Assembly (NCBI RefSeq): GCF_947494025.1
Contig: NZ_CANLTQ010000001.1
Coordinates: forward strand, 62,001 to 126,000
Direction: 5' to 3'
Length of the DNA: 64,000 bases
Source: an uncultured Jannaschia sp.
Lineage (GTDB): Bacteria > Pseudomonadota > Alphaproteobacteria > Rhodobacterales > Rhodobacteraceae
In this document: positions 59,078-64,000 of the stretch, in pieces
Layout of the letters: each line of letters opens with the position of its first letter
How positions within the stretch are numbered: the first letter of the stretch is position 1
The notes under the pieces: model-generated
What the model was told of the DNA's origin: nothing
Seen by the model: only the letters and a program-made list of their open reading frames with translations
Database searches by the model: none
Program-made: the position numbers and the translations under genes

Positions 59078-59484
59078 GCATCTTCCACCTCGCCTACAAT
59101 GTCGGTGACCTCGACACCGCCCGGGCCTTCTACGGCGACCTTCTGGGCTGCACCGAGGGGCGTTCGACCGAAACCTGGATCGATTTCGACTTTTTCGGGC
59201 ACCAAGTCAGCCTGCATCTGGGCAAGCCCTTCGCGCACGAGCCCACCGGAAAGGTCGGCGATCACATGGTCCCGATGCCGCATCTGGGCGTGCTGCTCCA
59301 GATGGACCAGTGGCGCGTGCTGGCCGACCGGTTGCGGGCGGCGGGGCAGGACTTCGTGATCGCGCCGACGCTGCGCTTCGAAGGGCAGCCGGGAGAGCAG
59401 GCGACGATGTTCCTGCTCGATCCGTTCGGCAACCCGATCGAGTTCAAGGGCATGCGCGACCTCGCGGGAGCCTTCGCGACGTGA
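59074..59484 (+). CDS. VOC (glyoxalase/dioxygenase) superfamily protein
   Basis: A 136-residue protein of two beta-alpha-beta-beta-beta modules. Three metal ligands can be placed: H5 in MSIFHLAYNV, H70 in MPHLGVLLQ, and E123 in GNPIEFKG. Family members act as lyases, isomerases or dioxygenases; the dioxygenase-like LLDPFGNPIEFKG end is common, but the reaction is unknown. The stop overlaps the next gene's GTG by four bases. Confidence 0.88.
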   Translation: MSIFHLAYNVGDLDTARAFYGDLLGCTEGRSTETWIDFDFFGHQVSLHLGKPFAHEPTGKVGDHMVPMPHLGVLLQMDQWRVLADRLRAAGQDFVIAPTLRFEGQPGEQATMFLLDPFGNPIEFKGMRDLAGAFAT

Positions 59485-60434
59485 GCGGCGCGACCCGTAT
59501 CCTCTTCGCCGCGAAGCCCGAGACTCGGGACGCTTACCGCGCGCACCTGCCCGCAGCCCTCGCGGAGGCCGAAGTCGCGGCCCGGATCGTCGCGCCGGAG
59601 GACGATTTCGATCCGGCCGGCATCGACTGGATCGTCTACGGCCCGTCCCCCGCGGCGGCGCTTTCCGACTTCGCGCCCTACGTGAACCTCAAAGGTTGTC
59701 TGAGCCTTTGGGCCGGCGTCGAGGGGATCGAGGGCAACCGGACGCTCACCGCGCCGCTTGCGCGGATGGTGGACCAAGGGCTGACGCAGGGCATGGTCGA
59801 ATGGGTGACGGGCCACGTGCTACGCCACCACCTGGGCATGGACGCGCATATCGTGAACCCCGACCGGAGATGGACCCCCGGCGCTCCGCCGCTCGCGCAT
59901 GACCGGTCCGTCGCGGTGCTGGGGCTCGGCGTGCTCGGTACGGCGGCGGCGCGGGCGCTCTCCGGCGTCGGCTTCGACGTGACCGGCTGGTCGCGAAGCG
60001 CCAAGGACATCGACGGTGTTCGGGCCCTGCATGGCGCCGATGGGCTCGAGATCGCGATCCGTGCAGCCGAGATCGTCGTTCTGCTGCTGCCGCATACCCG
60101 TTCGACCGAGGAGCTGATGAACGCGGATCGCTTCGCGCTGATGCGGCCCGGCGCGGTGCTGATCAACCCGGGGCGCGGCGCGCTGGTGGAGGAGGACGCG
60201 CTTCTGGACGCGCTGGAGGGCGGGCTCGGACACGCGACGCTCGACACGTTCCGGACCGAGCCGCTGCCGCGGGATCATCCGTTCTGGGCGCATCCGAAGG
60301 TCACTGTGACCCCGCACATCGCCTCGGCCACGCGGCCCGCCTCCGCCGCGCGCGTGATCGCCGAGAACGTCCGCCGCGGCGAGGCCGGCCTGCCGCTTCT
60401 CCACCTCGTCGACCGGAGCGAGGCACTGGCATGA
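59481..60434 (+). CDS. D-2-hydroxyacid dehydrogenase (glyoxylate/hydroxypyruvate reductase A-like)
   Basis: A 317-residue NAD(P)-dependent oxidoreductase. The dinucleotide motif is VLGLGVLGTAAA near residue 148. Catalytic residues fall in NPGRGALVEEDAL (Arg-containing loop), DTFRTEPLP (Glu near residue 260) and VTPHIASATRP (His near residue 280). It resembles GhrA enzymes that reduce glyoxylate or hydroxypyruvate. GTG 59481 is favoured by the GTGA overlap with the VOC gene. The aminotransferase gene overlaps its end by four bases. Confidence 0.9.
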   Translation: MSGATRILFAAKPETRDAYRAHLPAALAEAEVAARIVAPEDDFDPAGIDWIVYGPSPAAALSDFAPYVNLKGCLSLWAGVEGIEGNRTLTAPLARMVDQGLTQGMVEWVTGHVLRHHLGMDAHIVNPDRRWTPGAPPLAHDRSVAVLGLGVLGTAAARALSGVGFDVTGWSRSAKDIDGVRALHGADGLEIAIRAAEIVVLLLPHTRSTEELMNADRFALMRPGAVLINPGRGALVEEDALLDALEGGLGHATLDTFRTEPLPRDHPFWAHPKVTVTPHIASATRPASAARVIAENVRRGEAGLPLLHLVDRSEALA

Positions 60435-61528
60435 GACTGACCCCGCTCACCGAAAGCCTGCCGGCCTCCGTGCCCTTCGTCGGGCCCGAGGCGCAGGAAC
60501 GCGCGCGCGGCGGCCCCTTCGCCGCCCGGCTCGGCGCTAACGAAAGCGTGTTCGGCCCTTCCCCCCGCGCCCTCGAGGCGATGCGGAATGCGGCGGCGGA
60601 CGGCTGGATGTACGGCGATCCCGAGGCGTGGGAGCTGCGCGAAGCCATCGCCGCGCATCATGGCGTGGCTGTCGAGAGCGTGGTCGCGGGCGAGGGGATC
60701 GACGGCCTGCTGGGCTATCTCGTCCGCCTGCTGGTCGCGCCGGGCGACGCGGTCGTGACCTCGGCGGGCGCCTATCCGACCTTCAACTACCACGTCGTGG
60801 GCTTCGGCGGCACGCTCCACCCCGTTCCCTATCGCGACGACCACGAGGATCCGGAGGCGCTCGCGGCGAAGGCGAGGGAGGTCGGCGCGAAGCTCGTGTA
60901 CCTCGCCAACCCCGACAACCCGATGGGAAGCTGGCACGACGCGACCCGGATCGCGGCGCTGATCGACGCGTTGCCGGAAGAGACGCTGCTCTGCCTCGAC
61001 GAGGCCTATGCCGAGTTCGCCCTGCCCGAGGCGATCCCGCCGCTCGACCCCGGCGATGTTCGCGTGATCCGGATGCGCACCTTCTCCAAGGCGCATGGCA
61101 TGGCCGGGCTGCGCGTCGGCTACGCCATCGGTCATCCCGATCTGATCCGCGCCTTCGAGAAGGTGCGCAACCATTTCGGCCTGAACCGCGTGGCACAGGC
61201 CGGCGCGCTGGCGGCGCTCGGCGATCCGGACTGGCTCATGGAGGTGCGCGCGCGGGCGCTGCAATCGCGCGACGCGATCGCCGCCATCGCCCACGCGAAC
61301 GGGCTCGTGCCGCTGCCCTCGGGGACGAACTTCGTCGCGGTCGATTGCGGGCACGACGGCGATTTCGCGCGCCGGGTGCTTTCCGGCCTGCTCGAGCGCG
61401 GGGTCTTCGTGCGGATGCCGGGCGTCGCGCCGCTCGATCGCTGCATCCGCATCTCCTGCGGGACGCAGGCCGACATGGAGGCTTTGGGCGCCGCCCTGCC
61501 CGACGCGCTCGTGGCGGCGCGATCCTGA
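60431..61528 (+). CDS. PLP-dependent aminotransferase, HisC-like (class I/II)
   Basis: A 365-residue fold-type I aminotransferase similar to histidinol-phosphate aminotransferases. Markers are RLGANESVFGPSPRALEAM near the start, YLANPDNPMGSWHD near residue 157, CLDEAYAEFA near residue 190, and the PLP lysine in RTFSKAHGMAGLRVGYAIG near residue 219. The substrate could be histidinol phosphate or another amino acid; linkage to a 2-hydroxyacid dehydrogenase suggests an amino/keto-acid pathway. Translationally coupled to the upstream gene (ATGA). Confidence 0.9.
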   Translation: MRLTPLTESLPASVPFVGPEAQERARGGPFAARLGANESVFGPSPRALEAMRNAAADGWMYGDPEAWELREAIAAHHGVAVESVVAGEGIDGLLGYLVRLLVAPGDAVVTSAGAYPTFNYHVVGFGGTLHPVPYRDDHEDPEALAAKAREVGAKLVYLANPDNPMGSWHDATRIAALIDALPEETLLCLDEAYAEFALPEAIPPLDPGDVRVIRMRTFSKAHGMAGLRVGYAIGHPDLIRAFEKVRNHFGLNRVAQAGALAALGDPDWLMEVRARALQSRDAIAAIAHANGLVPLPSGTNFVAVDCGHDGDFARRVLSGLLERGVFVRMPGVAPLDRCIRISCGTQADMEALGAALPDALVAARS

Positions 61529-61973
61529 CCTCACCCGCGCGGGCCATGCGCCGGTCCCTTGCCGAAGGGGGGCGCCGCGTGGACGACGGTCGCCACGTCC
61601 GGGACGAGGATCGCACGAAGGCGTTCCGTGCGACGTTCTACCTGATCCTCGTCATGGCCCTCGTACGGAACCGGGGTGCCTGGGGCTGTTCCGCCGCGCT
61701 CGCGCTCCGCGCCGCGTTGCACGGGGCGGTCTGCCCGCTGGACCCGCGTCGCGCGCGGGCCGCGGCCGAACGGGAGGCCCGCAGCGCGGCGATCCGCGCG
61801 CGACACCGCTAGAGGCGAGCGCCGGACGCTCATCCGGCGCCCGGAATCGCGGCACGACGTTCAGCCGATGGGCGCGATGCCGGAATTCCACGGGGAATGT
61901 CCGGGTCGCACTGGACACCGCGTCGATCCGCCCGAATTAGACCGGGATGCGCGGCATGACAGGAGGTTCAGGC
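61529..61973. other. Gap between the aminotransferase and Gph-like genes
   Basis: One 88-codon frame (61546-61812) starts MRRSLAEGGRRVDD and has a hydrophobic middle (FRATFYLILVMALV), but it lacks a ribosome site and continues an upstream shadow frame. I see no other gene and no clear terminator. Confidence 0.4.
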
Positions 61974-62642
61974 ATGAAGGACGGCACCCGGCGGTTCACG
62001 GCGATCGTCTTCGATCTTGACGGTACGCTCATCGACAGCGCGCCCGGCCTTCGTGCGGCGGTGGGGGCGATGCTGGCGGAACGCGGCCTGCCGGAGCCGG
62101 ATCTGGAAACGGTGATCGGTCATATCGGTCGCGGGGCCCCGACCCTCGTCGAGCGCAGCCTTCGATGGGCGGGGGCGGACCCGTCGAACCACCCCGGCGC
62201 CGTCGAGCGCTTCCACGACCTCTACGGAGCCGATCCGCATTCGGGCACCACGGTCTATCCCGGCGCCCGGGAGGTGCTCGCCACCTTGCGCGCCGCGGGC
62301 CTGAAGCTCGGCCTGTGCACCAACAAGGCCGAGGCGCCGACACGCGACCTTCTCGCGACGCTGCCGCTCGGGCCGTTCGACGCGGTGGCAGGCGGCGACA
62401 GCCTGTCCGAGCGCAAGCCCGATCCGGCGCCCCTTCTCCATGTCGCGGAAATGCTGGGCGCGGTGCCGGAAGACGTCCTCTATGTCGGGGATTCCGAGAC
62501 TGACTGGGAGACGGCCCGGGCCGCGGACATCGCCTATGCCCACGTGGAGGGTGGATATCAGCGCCGGTCGATCCCCGGCTTCCTCCCCTGGCTGACGCTT
62601 CGCCGGATCGGCGAACTTCCTGCGGCGATAACCGTTTCATGA
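61974..62642 (+). CDS. gph: HAD-family phosphatase, phosphoglycolate phosphatase-like
   Basis: A 222-residue HAD hydrolase. Motif I is FDLDGTLIDSAPG near residue 13 with both catalytic Asp, motif II LGLCTNKAEAPT near residue 110, and motif III/IV in ERKPDPAPLLH and YVGDSETDWETARAA. The alpha-helical cap after motif I fits Gph enzymes that remove 2-phosphoglycolate. AGGAGG precedes ATG 61974, which rules out the ATG at 61947. Confidence 0.9.
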   Translation: MKDGTRRFTAIVFDLDGTLIDSAPGLRAAVGAMLAERGLPEPDLETVIGHIGRGAPTLVERSLRWAGADPSNHPGAVERFHDLYGADPHSGTTVYPGAREVLATLRAAGLKLGLCTNKAEAPTRDLLATLPLGPFDAVAGGDSLSERKPDPAPLLHVAEMLGAVPEDVLYVGDSETDWETARAADIAYAHVEGGYQRRSIPGFLPWLTLRRIGELPAAITVS

Positions 62643-62744
62643 CCGGTATTTGTTATGCGGCCCGCGGCATGGCATGGTCCGTCTGAGCGAGGCGTGCCGG
62701 AAGATGCCCGGAACGGGCAAGCCGCGGGCGAAGGTAACAGGTGA

Positions 62745-63206
62745 ATGGCGAACGAATGGCAGCAGGTCGCGGCGATGCCGCTGCGCTGGAACAAGAATTC
62801 CATCGAGGTCCTGATGATCACTTCTCGGGATTCGGGGCGGTGGATCGTGCCCAAGGGCTGGATGATGAAGGGCATGAAACCCTGGGCCGCCGCCGCGATC
62901 GAGGCGATGGAGGAGGCCGGGGCCGAGGGCCGTGTCGCGCGCGACGTGTTCGGCACCTACAGCTACGAGAAGATGCTCGACGACGGCACCGCGCTGCCCT
63001 GCAACGTGCGGGTCTACCCGATGATCGTGGAGCGGCTGAAATCCGACTGGAAGGAACGCAAGGAACGGACCCGCAGGTGGTTTCCGCTCAAGAAGGCGGC
63101 CAAGCTGGTGGACGAGCCCGAGCTTGCCGACATGATGACCCGCCTGACCGTGAAGCCGAAGAAGGTGCCGGTGGTCGGACCGCTGCTCAGAAGGGCCGCG
63201 TCCTAG
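62745..63206 (+). CDS. Nudix hydrolase, DIPP-like
   Basis: A 153-residue Nudix protein resembling alphaproteobacterial diphosphoinositol-polyphosphate-phosphatase-like enzymes. The box region is PKGWMMKGMKPWAAAAIEAMEEAGAEG near residues 36-62, given here in two parts: PKGWMMKGMKPW and AAAAIEAMEEAGAEG. The EExG metal ligands are kept, but the first Glu of GX5E is Lys and the RE pair is IE, so catalysis may be reduced. AAGGT lies before the ATG. Confidence 0.82.
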   Translation: MANEWQQVAAMPLRWNKNSIEVLMITSRDSGRWIVPKGWMMKGMKPWAAAAIEAMEEAGAEGRVARDVFGTYSYEKMLDDGTALPCNVRVYPMIVERLKSDWKERKERTRRWFPLKKAAKLVDEPELADMMTRLTVKPKKVPVVGPLLRRAAS

Positions 63207-63276
63207 CCCGCCGGCCCGGGCGCGGATCGGACTGCACTTCGGGATCGCGGCAAGGGCTGACGGAGGGCAATACCGA

Positions 63277-63858
63277 ATGCGGGCGATCCCGGCCATTCTC
63301 GTTCTCGCCGCGGGGGCGTCTTCCCGGATGCGCGGGGCGGACAAGCTTCTCGAGGAGATCGACGGCCTGCCCCTGCTCCTGCGCGCGGTCCGGGCCGCCT
63401 GCTCGGTCACGCCCGAGACGATCGTTGCCCTGCCCCCGTCGAGCGCTCGGCGCGCGCTTCTGCGAGACAGCCCGGCCCGGATCGTCGAGGTGCCCGAGCG
63501 GGCGATGTCGGCGTCGATCCGGGCGGGTGTCGCGGCCTGCGAGAGCGCAGCTCTGATGATCCACCTCGCCGACATGCCGGAAATCGGTGCCGCGGACCTG
63601 CGAACTGTGGCGCGGGCCTGGCAAGAGACGACGGGCCCGACCCTGCGCGCGACGTCCGAAGACGGTCGCCCCGGCCAGCCGGTCGTCTTCGACCGGACCC
63701 TGTTCCCCGCGCTCGCCGTGCTTTCCGGCGACGATGGCGCGCGATCCGTCCTGCGCGCGCATCCCCCGGCGCTGGTCGCTCTCCCCGAAACCCGCGCACT
63801 GGTCGATCTCGACACGCCGGAGGCCTGGGTGGCCTGGCGCGCGGCGCGGTCGCGCTGA
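63277..63858 (+). CDS. MobA/MocA-like nucleotidyltransferase
   Basis: A 193-residue NTP transferase. LVLAAGASSRMRGADKLLEEID at residues about 8-30 (motif LAAGASSRM...DK) binds the nucleotide, and HLADMPEIGAADL near residue 95 holds the metal-binding Asp. The protein resembles MocA molybdenum-cofactor cytidylyltransferases or related small-molecule transferases. No molybdoenzyme genes are in view, so the acceptor is unknown. Confidence 0.85.
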   Translation: MRAIPAILVLAAGASSRMRGADKLLEEIDGLPLLLRAVRAACSVTPETIVALPPSSARRALLRDSPARIVEVPERAMSASIRAGVAACESAALMIHLADMPEIGAADLRTVARAWQETTGPTLRATSEDGRPGQPVVFDRTLFPALAVLSGDDGARSVLRAHPPALVALPETRALVDLDTPEAWVAWRAARSR

Positions 63859-63966
63859 ACTTCGCGACAAATCCGCCGGATTACGTCCGCCGACCGCCAC
63901 GATTCATTCGCGCCGCGTTAACGAATGGACCGCATCTATGCCGAAGCTCCGCACAGGAGGAATCGG

Positions 63967-64000
63967 ATGCTTCAGAACCACATCGACGTCAAATCGTCCG
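63967..64000 (+). CDS. Start of an unidentified gene (cut by window end)
   Basis: ATG at 63967 is preceded by AGGAGG at ideal spacing. Only 11 codons are visible (MLQNHIDVKSS), too few to name a family. Confidence 0.6.
   Translation, partial: MLQNHIDVKSS

Noticed and set aside
61546-61812. 88-codon ORF with a hydrophobic middle
   Set aside because: No ribosome site and the frame simply continues an upstream shadow; no family resemblance.

Overview
The window is GC-rich chromosomal DNA from an alphaproteobacterium, most likely a member of the Rhodobacteraceae (roseobacter group). Pointers are an ScfR-type acyl regulator, an NDUFA12-like complex I accessory protein next to a DUF2155 protein, a GatCA pair, a class A RNase P RNA, an FeS-type bacterial photolyase, a BI-1 family protein, and very strong G/C bias at third codon positions. 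Almost everything is ordinary, densely packed core chromosome. The exceptions are a clearly AT-richer block at about 36970-38830 and a decayed stretch at about 40560-42490.

Layout. 1-10756: an acyl-type regulator, diverging from a five-gene branched-chain-type ABC importer, an acetyl/propionyl-CoA synthetase and accB-accC; this reads as a carboxylate uptake, activation and carboxylation block. 10830-15570: aat, two small complex I/envelope genes, a large membrane-spanning protein with GspL-like and PilP-like ends, an ArsC-like protein and a cold-shock gene with a good terminator. 15663-19753: an acyl-CoA synthetase, an MsbA-like exporter and tRNA-Gly(TCC). 19897-25521: a LOV-HWE blue-light kinase, gatC-gatA, a lipoprotein with an excalibur-like end, an amidase, rnpB, a PAS-only protein and rpmG. 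25596-31721: a DUF1501/DUF1800 pair, an MT-A70 methyltransferase facing a BglII-family endonuclease (a probable restriction-modification system), a 21-residue basic peptide ORF and aspS. 31903-36965: cfa, a frameshifted small RTX-end gene and carB.

37039-39481 is the accessory hotspot. It holds an HTH/ImmA-type zinc protease translationally coupled to a DUF4411 PIN-like protein in low-GC DNA, then a 69-bp palindromic repeat, an orphan BrnA-like antitoxin and three helically phased 11-bp repeats. 39570-43602: a sulfotransferase-like gene, gene debris, tdk, a decayed 8-oxoguanine deaminase, hisN and an HTH regulator. 43991-50652: a BI-1 protein and the complete rod-shape cluster mreB-mreC-mreD-mrdA-rodA. 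50980-52699: leuA behind a Leu-rich leader peptide and a long-range pairing that could hide its ribosome binding site. 52806-64000: an SDR, a photolyase, an 18-repeat MORN protein, a NadE homologue lacking key catalytic residues, a chain of overlapping metabolic genes (VOC, 2-hydroxyacid dehydrogenase, HisC-like aminotransferase), then a Gph-like phosphatase, a Nudix protein, a MobA-like transferase and the first codons of a final gene.
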